Part shown: positions 17,229 to 26,802 of the stretch, one piece after another | Numbering within the stretch: the stretch's first letter is position 1 | Layout: each line of letters begins with the position of its first letter | From: Clostridium pasteurianum DSM 525 = ATCC 6013 | Lineage (GTDB): Bacteria; Bacillota; Clostridia; Clostridiales; Clostridiaceae | Reading direction: 5' to 3' | Length of the DNA: 64,000 nt | Assembly (NCBI RefSeq): GCF_000807255.1 | Contig: NZ_CP009268.1 | Span: 3,254,384 to 3,318,383, forward strand | The notes under the pieces: generated by a model | Seen by the model: the letters and a program-made list of their open reading frames with translations, nothing else | Database searches by the model: none | Told to the model about the DNA's origin: nothing | Translations under genes and position numbers: made by a program

Positions 17229-17892
17229 ATAACATTTTTGTTCCATTAATTATTAGATTAAATTTACTATTTAAAAAATCCGCTGCTTTTCTACAAAGCA
17301 GCATACGGCTAAGGAATATCTCAAAATAATCTATTAAAGGACATATAGAAGTATCTATTGTTAACACTAAATCAATGTCTCTATTTCCCCCATCTATCTT
17401 TACAGTTCCTTCTTCTACAGCATAATTTACTCTATCATGTATGTCAAAGGTTGCAAAATCCGTATTTCTTACTCTTGATCTTCTCACATCAGTTTTATCA
17501 CCTAATATTAATGCTGCTGAAACTGGATTTACAGGACATCCTTCTTCTTCATCATGATTTCCAATAGAAGATACTATAATAGCTATTTCTTCTGGTTCCA
17601 CACCAAGTCTAGATAAAATATTAAAGGAAATACACGCTCCAGTTTGTGCATGTTCTTGTCTACTTACCATATTACCAATGTCATGAATATATGATGCAAT
17701 TTTAGCAAGTTCTATTTCTCTTTTACTATAACCTAAGTTTTTTAATATATCACCTGCTGTTTCTGCCACCTTTGTTACATGACCAAAATCATGCTTAGTG
17801 AATCCTTTTATACCTAGATGTTTATCACCTGCTTCTATATAAGTTTTAAATTCCTTATTGTTTTTTATGTCCTCAAATGTTATTAATGACAC
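17227..17892 (-). CDS. HD-domain phosphohydrolase
   Basis: A 221-aa metal-dependent phosphohydrolase. HD-superfamily ligands appear as HDFGHVTKV (about residues 34-42) and ASYIHDIGNM (about 67-76), with a later NHDEEEG and GDKTD. It starts with GTG after AAGGGAGTGAG. No partner domain is present, so the substrate (nucleotide or cyclic nucleotide) cannot be stated. It is transcribed with or shortly after the dus gene, 80 nt upstream. Confidence 0.8.
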   Translation of the reverse strand: MSLITFEDIKNNKEFKTYIEAGDKHLGIKGFTKHDFGHVTKVAETAGDILKNLGYSKREIELAKIASYIHDIGNMVSRQEHAQTGACISFNILSRLGVEPEEIAIIVSSIGNHDEEEGCPVNPVSAALILGDKTDVRRSRVRNTDFATFDIHDRVNYAVEEGTVKIDGGNRDIDLVLTIDTSICPLIDYFEIFLSRMLLCRKAADFLNSKFNLIINGTKML

Positions 17893-17973
17893 AAACTCAC
17901 TCCCTTGCCTTATCTAGTAATAAAATAAAAGATTTTATACCCTCATACTAACGTTTCCTTTTTATAAATACAA

Positions 17974-18957
17974 CTATTTACCATTGAATATTACAGTTTT
18001 ATTTTTGCCTAAATAATTAGTTTTTATAATTTCCTGCTCCCTAAATAAACTTAAGACAGCTTCATTATAATCCCTCAAATTTTGTGACTTCTTTATTTTT
18101 TTAGCATATTTTTTATTATCCGCAAATAAGCAAATCGTATATCCCCATAGTTCTTTCATTCTTAATATTGCATTTCTATCTTCATTAAATAATTCTATAT
18201 ATTTATTTAAAATTTCATCATGAAAATCTTTTAATACTATTTTATCTACAAAAGTATTATTTTTAATTTCATTAATTAACCCTGGATTGGCTATTATCCC
18301 TCTTCCCAGCATTACTGTATTTACTTCTGGAAAAGCTTTTATCAATTTATTATGATCCTCAACAGTGAAAATATCCCCATTATAACATACTGGATTAATG
18401 CTTAAGGATAATGCATCTTTAAATATCTGTAAATTAGGATTATTTCCATAAAAATCTTTTTGTATTCTTGGATGTATAATTAATTCTTCTAAAGGATATT
18501 TATTATAAATTTTTATTAGATCATAAAATTCTTCTGGACTATCTTTTCCTATTCTAGTTTTTATAGAAATTTTCATATCATCTATTTTAAATATTTTATC
18601 TAAAAATATATCAAGTTCTTCTCTTTTGGCTAGGAACCCTGAGCCTCTATTTTTTGAAACAACAGTTCCAGAAGGACATCCTAAATTTAAATTAACCTCA
18701 TTATAGCCTAATTGTTGTAATTTTCTAGAAGTATTAATAAAACCTTCTGAATCATTAGTAAGTATTTGAGGAACTATATTCATCCCTTTATTATTTTCAG
18801 GTAAAACATCTCTTAATTCTTTAGTTTTAAGACTTGTACTTTTATTTGAAACAATAAAAGGTGTAAAGTATTTATCAATATTATTAAAATTTTTTTCATA
18901 AGTATTTCTATATATGTATCCTGTAATCCCTTCCATTGGTGCTAAATAGTATTTCAT
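17974..18957 (-). CDS. dus: tRNA-dihydrouridine synthase
   Basis: A 327-aa FMN enzyme that reduces uridines in the tRNA D-loop. The barrel opens with YLAPMEGITG, the catalytic Cys is in NLGCPSGTVVSKNRGSG (about residues 92-108), and the FMN phosphate region is VNTVMLGRGIIANPGLI. Length is typical of bacterial Dus. It is slightly divergent from DusB and is probably a second clostridial paralogue. Confidence 0.9.
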   Translation of the reverse strand: MKYYLAPMEGITGYIYRNTYEKNFNNIDKYFTPFIVSNKSTSLKTKELRDVLPENNKGMNIVPQILTNDSEGFINTSRKLQQLGYNEVNLNLGCPSGTVVSKNRGSGFLAKREELDIFLDKIFKIDDMKISIKTRIGKDSPEEFYDLIKIYNKYPLEELIIHPRIQKDFYGNNPNLQIFKDALSLSINPVCYNGDIFTVEDHNKLIKAFPEVNTVMLGRGIIANPGLINEIKNNTFVDKIVLKDFHDEILNKYIELFNEDRNAILRMKELWGYTICLFADNKKYAKKIKKSQNLRDYNEAVLSLFREQEIIKTNYLGKNKTVIFNGK

Positions 18958-19154
18958 TCAATAACTCCTTTATAAACATTCTAAAAATATTATGTATACA
19001 ATTAATTATCCAAGTTCATCTATTATTATACATCACTTAAAAATAAATAAAACTTTTTCATTCTTGTTAAAATGGAAGTAATAATAAATATAAGAAATAA
19101 ATGCTATAATTAAAATATAACTATTAAAAACTACTTTTGTTAAAAGGGATGGAT

Positions 19155-19372
19155 ATGATGAAAGCATTAAAGATAATTTTAGCTTGTTTATTTGGCATAC
19201 TTGCCATTTTTATTTCCTTTATAGTTACTGGAGATAGCTCTAAGCCCTCTTTTACAGTGGTATTAAACTCTAATTGCATAATAGGTGACAATGGATTAAT
19301 CTAAACGGTACTATTACAATATCGCCAGTAACTTTAAAAAAATCAACTGAAGAAATATACTTTAGACAATAA
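19155..19372 (+). pseudogene. Small secreted/membrane protein gene with a frameshift
   Basis: An ATG after AAAGGGATGG opens 48 codons with a hydrophobic N-terminal segment (IILACLFGILAIFISFIV), stopping at 19304. Another frame continues sensibly at once as NLNGTITISPVTLKKSTEEIYFRQ to a stop at 19372. A single-base indel near 19299 would join the two into one protein of about 71 residues. Unknown family. Confidence 0.5.
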
Positions 19373-19479
19373 CCTTACTTCAAATTTCTTCTAAGTGATT
19401 GTAATATACTCAAGATTAAATTGTTTTATAAATTTATAATGTTATTTTACTACAATTATAGAAAGGGAGCGAAAAAGTT

Positions 19480-20618
19480 TTGATAGTAAATAAAATACGC
19501 TTTATAGAGCCAGGAAATCTACCCTATCGTAAATCTATAAAAAATTTATATACTTATGATAAATACATCAGGAACCCCTCCATAGGTTTGTTAACTCTAG
19601 CAACAATTGTAAAAGAGGTTGTAGATGATACCTTTATGTACAGTGAATCAATCTCCACTGTTAAATGGGATGATGTACTGGATGCAGATATAGTTTTTAT
19701 CGGTATTTGCTTTATCGCTACAATAAAATGGCATGGCACAATACTTTATGGCCTCAGGTCCATGCTTCCAGAGGGTGTCCCCATAACTGCGATTACTGTG
19801 CAGTAGTACGTCATTTTGGAAGAAATGTGCGAACCAGAACACCAAATAATGTAATAGAGGATATTAAACAATCAATCGCATTTCATGAACATAGTATTAT
19901 TCCACGTATGAGCCGAGTTCTTTGGCTGTCCGATGATAACTTTTTTGCAGATAGGGATTGGGCTGTATCGGTGCTTAATGCCATTATAGAATCTGACATT
20001 AAATATTATTTTACAATACAGGCAAGATATGAAGTTGGTTTTGATGATGAAATGTTGGACTTATTAAAAAAAGCTGGATTCATTGAGGTTGCCATGGGAA
20101 TTGAGTTTTTGGAAGATAAATCCTTTGAAGAATATCACAAAAAGAGCAGTTATACGGAAATAGTACGTTCTGTTCAAAACATTCAGAAACATGGGTTGAA
20201 TGTTCGAGGCCTTTTTATTGTAGGTGCTGACAACCATACAAAAGGTGTAGGTGATAGACTTGCCAATTTTGTACTGGAACATAATATCCATGGCATACTA
20301 ATTCAATCAATGTATTTTGTTCCCGGAACACCAGTATACGAAGCCAATAAGAATCGACTACTTCATAAAAACTGGGCCAAATACAATGGGAACGTGGTGC
20401 ATTATCCGCAAAACATTACCCCCTATGATTTACAGGAAGAAATTATTCATGCCATTGATAGAATATATTCTGCAAAAAGATTGTTCCATGCACTGCTTCA
20501 TGAGAAATGGATCCATAAGGTGCTGTTTATTGGAGAATATTTTTGGCAAAAAAGTGTACGTGCTAACTTGAAACAGGAACTGCCTTACCTAAAAAATCTC
20601 GAAATAGGTGTAAAATAA
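19480..20618 (+). pseudogene. B12-binding radical SAM protein, internally deleted
   Basis: The first frame (from 19480) has the start of a cobalamin-binding domain (GLLTLATIVKEVVDD, ADIVFIGICF). From about 19715 a second frame carries the radical SAM core: HASRGCPHNCDYCAV with the Cx3Cx2C cluster motif, LWLSDDNFF, MGIEFLED and RGLFIVGADNHT to the stop at 20618. Full-length relatives have roughly 100 residues between these parts, including the B12 loop region, so a deletion with a frame change is inferred. The radical SAM half alone lacks a ribosome site. It is not expected to work. Confidence 0.75.
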
Positions 20619-20715
20619 GGCCTTAATAAATCTTTTGTTTTATAATTATATTATTGTATACTTAGTAGTAACAAGCCATTTTAAATTATAACTTAAATTT
20701 TTTGGAGATGATAGC

Positions 20716-21249
20716 ATGAATAATAATTCTAGAAACCTTGTAAGAGGTGGTTTATTTTTAGCAATAGCAATAGTATTTCAACTTATTGGCAGAACTTATC
20801 CTGAAGTAAGTCAAGTTTTCGTAGGCCCTGCTGTAAATGCAGTTTTATTACTGGCAGCCTCAATATGCGGTTTATGGATTGGACTCGGAATAGGTATACT
20901 TACTCCAATTCTGGCATTTATATTAGGACAACTGCCAGCTCCTTTCGGTCCTTTTATTCCATTTATAATAATAGGAAACTCCATATTTATTATATTGTAT
21001 TATAATTTTAGCAAGATAAACAAATTCGGACAAGTTTTAGGGGTAATAATAGGCGCGGTAGCTAAATTTTTGTTCTTATATTTATGTGCTACAAAAATTA
21101 TACTAGCTTTAAAGATCATAACAAATCCTAAAATAATTACTAAGCTTTCTACTGCCATGGGATTTTTACAACTAATAACTGCCTTAGTTGGAGGCATAGC
21201 TGCAATTATACTTTTATCACTTTTAAAAAGTAGAAAACAACTTTACTGA
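20716..21249 (+). CDS. ECF transporter S component, substrate unknown
   Basis: A 177-aa, very hydrophobic protein with about five or six membrane segments. The N-terminal basic stretch followed by RGGLFLAIAIVFQLIG, and the short loop QLPAPFGPFIPF, suit the S component of energy-coupling factor importers, which binds a vitamin and docks on a shared EcfAAT module encoded elsewhere. RBS TTGGAG stands before the ATG. No riboswitch is seen upstream, so the ligand cannot be inferred. Confidence 0.7.
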   Translation: MNNNSRNLVRGGLFLAIAIVFQLIGRTYPEVSQVFVGPAVNAVLLLAASICGLWIGLGIGILTPILAFILGQLPAPFGPFIPFIIIGNSIFIILYYNFSKINKFGQVLGVIIGAVAKFLFLYLCATKIILALKIITNPKIITKLSTAMGFLQLITALVGGIAAIILLSLLKSRKQLY

Positions 21250-21382
21250 TGTTAGTAGTATATCTAGTAACTTTAACCATAAATCAATTAATATTTTGAA
21301 CTCACTTTAACTTAATTGATTATATATATATCTTTCAATATAATAAACATAAAAGATATATAAAAAGAGGTGCAATTAATAT

Positions 21383-22000
21383 ATGAAATATAATGTAGAA
21401 TTACTAAGGCAAGAAAATTATAAGCCAACATTTTGGTCTGGAGGCATGGCTACGGAACTGACAACATATCCCATAAATTCTGATTATGCCAGTAAAAACT
21501 TTTTATGGAGGTTGGGAGTTGCTAAAATTGATATACCAGAATCTACTTTTAGTAGTCTACCAAAAATTTCACGTAAATTTATGGTTATAGAAGGAAAAAT
21601 AACTCTCGACCATGAAAATAAGTACAAGAAACCACTTAACTCCTTTGAGCAAGACAACTTTATGGGCGATTGGAAAACTAAAACTTATGGTAAAGCTTCT
21701 GTTTTTAATTTAATGACAAGAGAAAATTATAATGGTGAATTACTTCATCTTAATATTAGTCCTAGCAGACATCTTAAATTCCAATATAAAACTCCATTAA
21801 ATAAAGATTTAGCAGCAATTTGTTTTTACACTGTAAATGGTGGATTTAATTCTACTATTAATGATAAAGTTTTTGAAACTGTTAAAAATGATTTGATTTT
21901 AATTAACTGTGTAAATTCAAGCTATACTCATGAATTTATGCTTTCTAACAATACTTCAGAAATTACTAATATAATAGTAAGCATAATTTATCGTAATTAA
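21383..22000 (+). CDS. HutD/Ves family protein
   Basis: A 205-aa cupin-fold protein. Family blocks are visible: WSGGMATEL near residue 18, FLWRLGVAKIDIPESTFSSLP (read as two shorter blocks FLWRLGVAKI and ESTFSSLP), MVIEGKITLDH and KASVFNLMTREN. Members are stress-induced or histidine-utilisation accessory proteins with no settled activity. RBS AAAGAGGTG precedes the ATG. It is monocistronic; the repeat-rich zone begins right after it. Confidence 0.75.
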   Translation: MKYNVELLRQENYKPTFWSGGMATELTTYPINSDYASKNFLWRLGVAKIDIPESTFSSLPKISRKFMVIEGKITLDHENKYKKPLNSFEQDNFMGDWKTKTYGKASVFNLMTRENYNGELLHLNISPSRHLKFQYKTPLNKDLAAICFYTVNGGFNSTINDKVFETVKNDLILINCVNSSYTHEFMLSNNTSEITNIIVSIIYRN

Positions 22001-22038
22001 CTCATCTAACTCTAAATTACTTTTGCATAAAATCCCAT

Positions 22039-22086
22039 CTTATGTTAAAAATAACGAGGAGATGACTGAAAGTCAGATCCTTGCTA
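22039..22086. repeat. Repeat A copy (partial)
   Basis: TTATGTTAAAAATAACGAGG followed by the TGACT/AGTCA mini-hairpin and GATCCTTGCT, matching 27658-27706, 40109-40155 and 58686-58735. It marks the left edge of the decayed zone. Confidence 0.75.
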
Positions 22087-22116
22087 CTTTCTTTACCACT
22101 CATCGGAATGGAAATA

Positions 22117-22306
22117 AAACTATCTATTATCTATTATTCTAAATCTATATTTTTTCAAATTAATCTGAAAATTTCTATCTAACTGTCCTATCTTTTTATT
22201 TCCATTTTGTACTATATATTCTTCAGGAGTCATAAAAACCGAATAAAAATCTTTATTCCTAAGTATTCGCTCTCCTTCAATTCCTACTATGCACTCATTA
22301 CTGCCA
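22117..22306 (-). pseudogene. Deleted remnant of a Shango-type helicase gene
   Basis: Positions 22117-22157 match the 3-prime end of the intact helicase at about 47979-48015, and 22160-22306 match its internal part at about 48611-48760 nearly base for base. The intervening 600 nt are missing. This is therefore a deletion derivative of a second copy of that gene, flanked by repeats A and B. Confidence 0.8.
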
Positions 22307-22312
22307 CGAATT

Positions 22313-22495
22313 AAGAAATATCCAAGGCAATTAGCCTTGGATTAATAGCAAACAGAAACCTCCAGTTTCTGTTATAACCTCAGATGTACAATCTTTCGAA
22401 AATCTTTTACTATTTTTTTACCAAGTCACTGTTACCTTTGCGAAGATGCTAGGAAATGCCATGGGTTTTTGCGAACATAGTGAGCTTGTTAATCG
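22313..22495. repeat. Repeat B copy with C-module tail
   Basis: It holds the B core (CAAGGCAATTA-type start, AGAAACCTCCAGTTTCT hairpin, CTTTCGAAAATCTTTTACTA block, AAGTCACTGTTACC). This runs to TTGCGAAGA and then to TTTTGCGAACATAGTGAGCT. Other copies lie at 53854-53996 and 63032-63155. Non-coding. Confidence 0.75.
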
Positions 22496-22500
22496 TAAAA

Positions 22501-24240
22501 TTACTTATCATCCAGTGGACCACAAATTGGAATATTTTCTCGGATAAATCGTACTGCGTTTAATCCTATCATCTGAGATGCTGTGGAAGTATTACCATCT
22601 GGTAAAATAGGCGCCACAGAAAGATCAGCTACTTTAAGCTTTTTAGTTCCAAATACATTCAGAAATCCGTCAACAACTCCTTCACTAATATTTCTTCCCA
22701 TTTTACAATGCCCGCCAAAATGAGAAAAATTATTGTAGGAGGCTCTAGCATAAGCAGCAAGCTGTTGTCGCTTTTCTTCTTCATCTGCTAATTGGAATAT
22801 ATTTTCAGGAGGATAGACAACGTTATAAATGCCATCAGGGTCTAGTTCTCGGGCTTTCATCATAATATTATAAGTCTCAATATATTGGTCCACTATAAAA
22901 TTTAAGTCATCAGTATTATCTAAAGCATTGAACCTAATGGAAGGATAAGCTTCAGGATCACTGTGTGCAGCTATAATTGTTCCTTTACTTTTTGAGTTCA
23001 GGTCCAAAATTGCAATACTCATTATATTGCTCTGTTTTGCAGGATCAAATTGCCAACCATTAATGAATACATCTTGAATTGGAACAAAAAATGGAACTGG
23101 AAGACCTACTAATTGAAGCCGACGGCCAGGTCCTTCATCCTTTTTAAAAGCACCTAGAGTTAATGGTATGTCAGGGTCTGCAGACAATACCTGCAGTAGT
23201 CGATTTGTTTCTACTTCTACCCCCATTCCAACATAATAATGAGTTTTAAAATTGTAACCAACATTAGGGCTCTCAACCAATGTTGATATCCCTGCTTCGG
23301 CAAGATCCGAGGATCTTCCTATTCCTGAACGCTGTAAAATCACCGATGAGAAAAGACCTGCAGAAACAATAACTCCTTTTTGTGCAAAAGCCCTTTGGGA
23401 CTCACCATCTCTGACAAACTCCACGCCAACAGCAATATTATTCCCATTTTTTTGTTTAAATAAAATCTTATTTACTGTTGTTTTTGCAAAAATAGTCAAC
23501 TTTCTCAGTCCAATTCCAAACTCATCCGGTTGGAATTGATCTCCTTGTGTTACAATATTTTCATTTAAATAGCCGCTTGCAGTAGATGAACGAACATACT
23601 TCCCATCAACTTCTTGCTGGATATATTGTGCTTTGAAACTCGTACAATTCCTTATGCCTGTATTATAATCTTCAACAATTGGGATACTCAAAACTTCTGA
23701 CGTTGCTTCAGTCAAAGTGGCGATAAGTCCATTATTAGGAATCTTTTGCTGTCTAACATAGATGGGACCTTTTGTTCCACGTTCTCTGGAATTTTGTGTA
23801 TTTCCCGTGTAGGTTTCATTCTGTATAAATAAGGAACGTACATTCTCATAACTCCATTGCCTTCCAACAAGCCTTGCCCACTCATCATAAAGGTTACGAC
23901 TTCCTCTTACTGAAGTCATATAATTATGCTGTGAGCTGCCTCCAATTACTCTTCCACCAGATAATTTAAGCTGACGACCAACCTCTTGTTCTATATTAGA
24001 CAGAGCATTAAAAGAAAGTTTATTATCATTAGCTAAAATGTCTGCTATTTCAATAGAAGGACTACTGTTTGTCATATTTGTTCCTGCTTCAAGAACAAGA
24101 ACAGAAATCCTTTTATCATCGGTTAATTTTTTGGCGATTATTCCTCCAGCTGTTCCAGCTCCAATAACTATATAATCAAAAATATCATTTTCAGGATACT
24201 GATTTTTCACAAATACCACTACCTTTTTTTTACAATTCAT
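22501..24240 (-). CDS. GMC-family FAD-dependent oxidoreductase
   Basis: A 579-aa flavoenzyme of the glucose-methanol-choline family. The FAD dinucleotide fold DYIVIGAGTAGGIIAKKL lies near residue 23, followed by VLVLEAGTN, GGRVIGGSSQHNYM (family signature) and a C-terminal active site with HFGGHCKMG and LPDGNTSTASQMIG. Substrate could be an alcohol, sugar or choline-like compound. Such enzymes often use oxygen and are uncommon in strict anaerobes, and repeats flank it on both sides, so acquisition by transfer is likely. No signal peptide is evident, though the N-terminus NCKKKVVVFVKN is mildly hydrophobic. No clear ribosome site was noted. Confidence 0.85.
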   Translation of the reverse strand: MNCKKKVVVFVKNQYPENDIFDYIVIGAGTAGGIIAKKLTDDKRISVLVLEAGTNMTNSSPSIEIADILANDNKLSFNALSNIEQEVGRQLKLSGGRVIGGSSQHNYMTSVRGSRNLYDEWARLVGRQWSYENVRSLFIQNETYTGNTQNSRERGTKGPIYVRQQKIPNNGLIATLTEATSEVLSIPIVEDYNTGIRNCTSFKAQYIQQEVDGKYVRSSTASGYLNENIVTQGDQFQPDEFGIGLRKLTIFAKTTVNKILFKQKNGNNIAVGVEFVRDGESQRAFAQKGVIVSAGLFSSVILQRSGIGRSSDLAEAGISTLVESPNVGYNFKTHYYVGMGVEVETNRLLQVLSADPDIPLTLGAFKKDEGPGRRLQLVGLPVPFFVPIQDVFINGWQFDPAKQSNIMSIAILDLNSKSKGTIIAAHSDPEAYPSIRFNALDNTDDLNFIVDQYIETYNIMMKARELDPDGIYNVVYPPENIFQLADEEEKRQQLAAYARASYNNFSHFGGHCKMGRNISEGVVDGFLNVFGTKKLKVADLSVAPILPDGNTSTASQMIGLNAVRFIRENIPICGPLDDK

Positions 24241-24562
24241 TGTATTCGTGCCACAACTAAAAAGTGACTAACTAGTGGTAAATATGTAATTCTCACAAAA
24301 GATAAAAATGAAATTTCTGAAGAACCATCAGTTTCATCACATATTGTAATATGTTTGCTTTAGGAAACTGTAATTGGGTTTCTTTTAATTATGTTGCTAA
24401 AGATTATTTTGGTAATAAATAACTATACTCTGATTTACTTTTTGTTGAATAGTTATTTTTCACTTTGCCTTTTTATAAATGAAATTCCTTTATGGATTCA
24501 GAAACAATCAAAAATAATGTTTCATGCAATACTTCATTAATTAATGCGTTAACGATAAACTA

Positions 24563-24748
24563 TCAGTTCCTGTTATATTTTTTTAGAATTCCAATAAAAT
24601 AATTATTTAAATCATACCATGATTTATCCTTATCATCTATAAATTCATCAATATGCTTCTTTAAAAAAGTAATATTATATTCAATATAATCATTCAATTT
24701 ATATATATTTTTACTTGTTTTTATTTTATCAGAATTTTCTGTGATAAT
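24563..24748 (-). pseudogene. Orphan 3-prime gene fragment
   Basis: The minus frame ending at TGA 24563-24565 encodes about 58 charged residues (NIYKLNDYIEYNITFLKKHI, WYDLNNYFIGILKKY) but has no start codon. Its 5-prime edge coincides with a short sequence (TTTATTTTATCAGAATTTTC) repeated at 43045 and 54865. Probably the tail of a lost gene; family not recognised. Confidence 0.4.
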
Positions 24749-24819
24749 CTATATATTAGCATACATCATTGTATAAAATTGTTTTCTGTAAAATAGGAGT
24801 AAAGCAAAACGCTACTTAA

Positions 24820-25020
24820 AAATTACTTTATTAAGCAGAAACTGTCGGTTCCTGCTATAGGTTTAGTAGAATTAGAGAATTGCTTCTCCAAGCCCCTTAC
24901 AAAACCGTACTTAAGGATAAATAAAACTTTTTCATTCTCGTCAAATTAGCAAAATAAATTTAATGCTCTTAAATAATATTCATGACCCTCAGGGATTTTT
25001 GCGAACGTAGTGAGCTTACT
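24820..25020. repeat. Repeat B/C mosaic with a group II intron-like tail
   Basis: Pieces of repeat B (AGCAGAAACTGTCGGTTCCTG) and of the C module (TTTTGCGAACGTAGTGAGCT) flank a stretch which on the minus strand reads AGTACGGTTTTGTAAGGGGC and on to CTAATTCTAC (24870-24918). The latter resembles the domain V-VI 3-prime end of a bacterial group II intron. No intron-encoded protein is present. This plus the orphan fragment accounts for most of the 850-nt gene-free stretch 24241-25092. Confidence 0.5.
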
Positions 25021-25092
25021 AATAAATATATAGTTATAAAACTTGAAATATGATTTCATTCCTCTTAATATAAATGAGTAGGTTAGCCCCAT

Positions 25093-25563
25093 TTATCTAT
25101 TAATTTCTAATCCATTATCACTACACCAATCTAATGCAATTTTCTTGAATTTATCATCCTTAAATTTGTACCATTTCTTTTCTACATTAAATCTTATGGC
25201 TGCATCCTTAAATCTCCTAAAAGCTCCCTTTCCACTTAATGCATTTAATAGCTTATTGGATGTTTTATCATTATCTAAGGAATAACAAAATTGAACCATA
25301 ATATTATACTCATTAATATCAAACTTGGATGGCAAAGAAATATAATTATCCCAATTTTCTTCCACGTCAATGGCAGCTTCAACATCATCTCGCTGCCATT
25401 CTAGTAGCTCCTCTAAATCATCTTCATCATAATCCTCAGCCATTCTTCTTGCCTCATCATCTATATAAATAATTTTACCTGTAACCTTATTATAATAATA
25501 GTTTCCCTCATCATTAGCTAATTCTATTGCTTGTAATACATCTTCTATTTTAACTTTTTTCAT
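25093..25563 (-). CDS. UPF0158 family protein
   Basis: A 156-aa acidic protein of the UPF0158 family (IEDVLQAIELANDEGNYYYN, then a long Asp/Glu-rich middle, then GAFRRFKDAAIRFN and KKIALDWCSDNGLEI). Function is not established; members are common in clostridial accessory regions. RBS AAGGAG lies before the ATG. It follows a 73-aa gene by 18 nt. A decayed copy of its last third lies at 54893-55078. Confidence 0.75.
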   Translation of the reverse strand: MKKVKIEDVLQAIELANDEGNYYYNKVTGKIIYIDDEARRMAEDYDEDDLEELLEWQRDDVEAAIDVEENWDNYISLPSKFDINEYNIMVQFCYSLDNDKTSNKLLNALSGKGAFRRFKDAAIRFNVEKKWYKFKDDKFKKIALDWCSDNGLEINR

Positions 25564-25581
25564 TTTTACATTCTCCTTAAT

Positions 25582-25803
25582 TTAGAATGGTAGCTCATCA
25601 TCAGAGACATCATAATTATCCGACTCTTCCACTGTATATTTTTCTCTATCTTCTTTAAACAAACCATAAGGTAATGCGTTTTCAGTAAAGCCAGCTATAA
25701 ACTCCATTCCATATAGCTCTTTTAAATATTCTTCGTATTGTTCCTCTGACCATATTTCATCGGTATTATTTTTATGCTTTTTAGTTTTTTTCTTATTACT
25801 CAT
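25582..25803 (-). CDS. Small charged protein upstream of UPF0158
   Basis: A 73-aa polar protein: a basic N-terminus (MSNKKKTKKHKNN) followed by an acidic remainder with DEIWSEEQYEEYLKELYG and ending SDDELPF. RBS CAGGAGATAG precedes the ATG. It is probably cotranscribed with the UPF0158 gene, separated by 18 nt. No family recognised. Confidence 0.6.
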   Translation of the reverse strand: MSNKKKTKKHKNNTDEIWSEEQYEEYLKELYGMEFIAGFTENALPYGLFKEDREKYTVEESDNYDVSDDELPF

Positions 25804-25888
25804 ACTTATATGTACTATCTCCTGTTAAATTTCAACTTAATTTTATATCAAAAAAATTTTTTTTAAAGTGATTATTAATAACAAATTT

Positions 25889-26108
25889 TCACTCTTCCAA
25901 TTCTTCCTCTAACTCTTCAATTGTAGGCAAGCTTCCTTTTAATTCTACAACCACATAGCATCTTAATTTTACATGATAAAATAATAAATCTAGATAATAA
26001 TCCTCTCCTGCAACATTTAAATGATATTGATTCCCTATAAATGCAAAACCTGAACCTAACTCTAACAAAAACTTAGTAATTCTCTTTACTAACTGATTAT
26101 GATACTGT
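25889..26108 (-). pseudogene. DUF1016/YhcG-type nuclease remnant with internal deletion
   Basis: The minus frame ending at TGA 25889-25891 reads QLVKRITKFLLELGSGFAFI, then YYLDLLFYHVKLRCYVVVEL, then KGSLPTIEELEEELEE. The first two blocks are the PDDEXK nuclease core of DUF1016 proteins; in full-length members about 60 residues separate VVVEL from the LPTIEE-type C-terminus. No start codon. The related gene at 41880 is a different subfamily copy. Confidence 0.75.
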
Positions 26109-26230
26109 GGTGTCAGTCCCCTAGGACTTCACAGTGGCTGCTTGTTAACAATTGCAGGGATGTCTGCAGGAAATCTACAGGTAAATACTGGGCTCCCGCG
26201 TACAATGTCTTGGAAAAAGATTGTTCCAAA
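26107..26230. repeat. Divergent repeat A-like segment
   Basis: It begins with GGTGTCAGTCCCCTAGG, the edge sequence of repeat A, then continues with GC-richer unique sequence (CTGGGCTCCCGCGTACAATG). It abuts the broken nuclease gene. Origin of the unique part unknown. Confidence 0.5.
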
Positions 26231-26373
26231 TAATAGAACGTAAAAATTACTGATATCTTATATGGTACTTTTTTTATTCTATAAATAAAATTTAGAAAAA
26301 TTAGTTAATTAAGAGTATAATTATTATAAAACTTAGATTGCAAAATCATCTAAAACTATTTGGGGGAATATGA

Positions 26374-26802
26374 ATGAAAATTTATAGATTATCTTCAGAA
26401 CAGCTTAATAAATCCATGTCTAGAATATTTCTACGAACAATATCCTTATGTATACTAGCTTTAGTTATTGGGATATATATAAGTTCGAGAAGCGGTGCAG
26501 TAAGTATATTAACTTTTTTTAGTGTAATTATTTTTATATCTATAGTATTAACAATATCAATACAAAAAGGATTAAGAAAACAAAAAGAATCTTTGCTCAC
26601 ATATGAATTAATAATTTCAGATAATTATATAGCAAAAAAACAATTGAATTTTCCAATTATAGAAATTGAATACAATAGTATTTTTTCTATTGAAGAAATA
26701 TCTAATAAAGGCTTGATTATAAAAGCCAAAGATGAAAGTAAGGTAATAGGAATACCTTATTATTTTATTTTCTTAATATTTTCTCCATTGTTTTACCTTT
26801 AG
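26374..26802 (+). CDS. Membrane protein, probably truncated at the 3-prime end
   Basis: 142 aa with two transmembrane helices ([16 protein letters not shown] and [17 protein letters not shown]) and a C-terminal cytosolic part rich in beta strands ([28 protein letters not shown]), like a small PH-type or YcxB-like domain. From about 26765 the frame runs inside the convergent DUF2200 gene, and its last residues ([12 protein letters not shown]) look unrelated. I infer that the true 3-prime end was lost. RBS TTGGGGGAA precedes the ATG. Confidence 0.55.
   Translation: MKIYRLSSEQLNKSMSRIFLRTISLCILALVIGIYISSRSGAVSILTFFSVIIFISIVLTISIQKGLRKQKESLLTYELIISDNYIAKKQLNFPIIEIEYNSIFSIEEISNKGLIIKAKDESKVIGIPYYFIFLIFSPLFYL

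Noticed and set aside
24241-24540. A possible plus-strand gene upstream of the orphan fragment
   Set aside because: The frame contains an early stop and no recognisable protein pattern.
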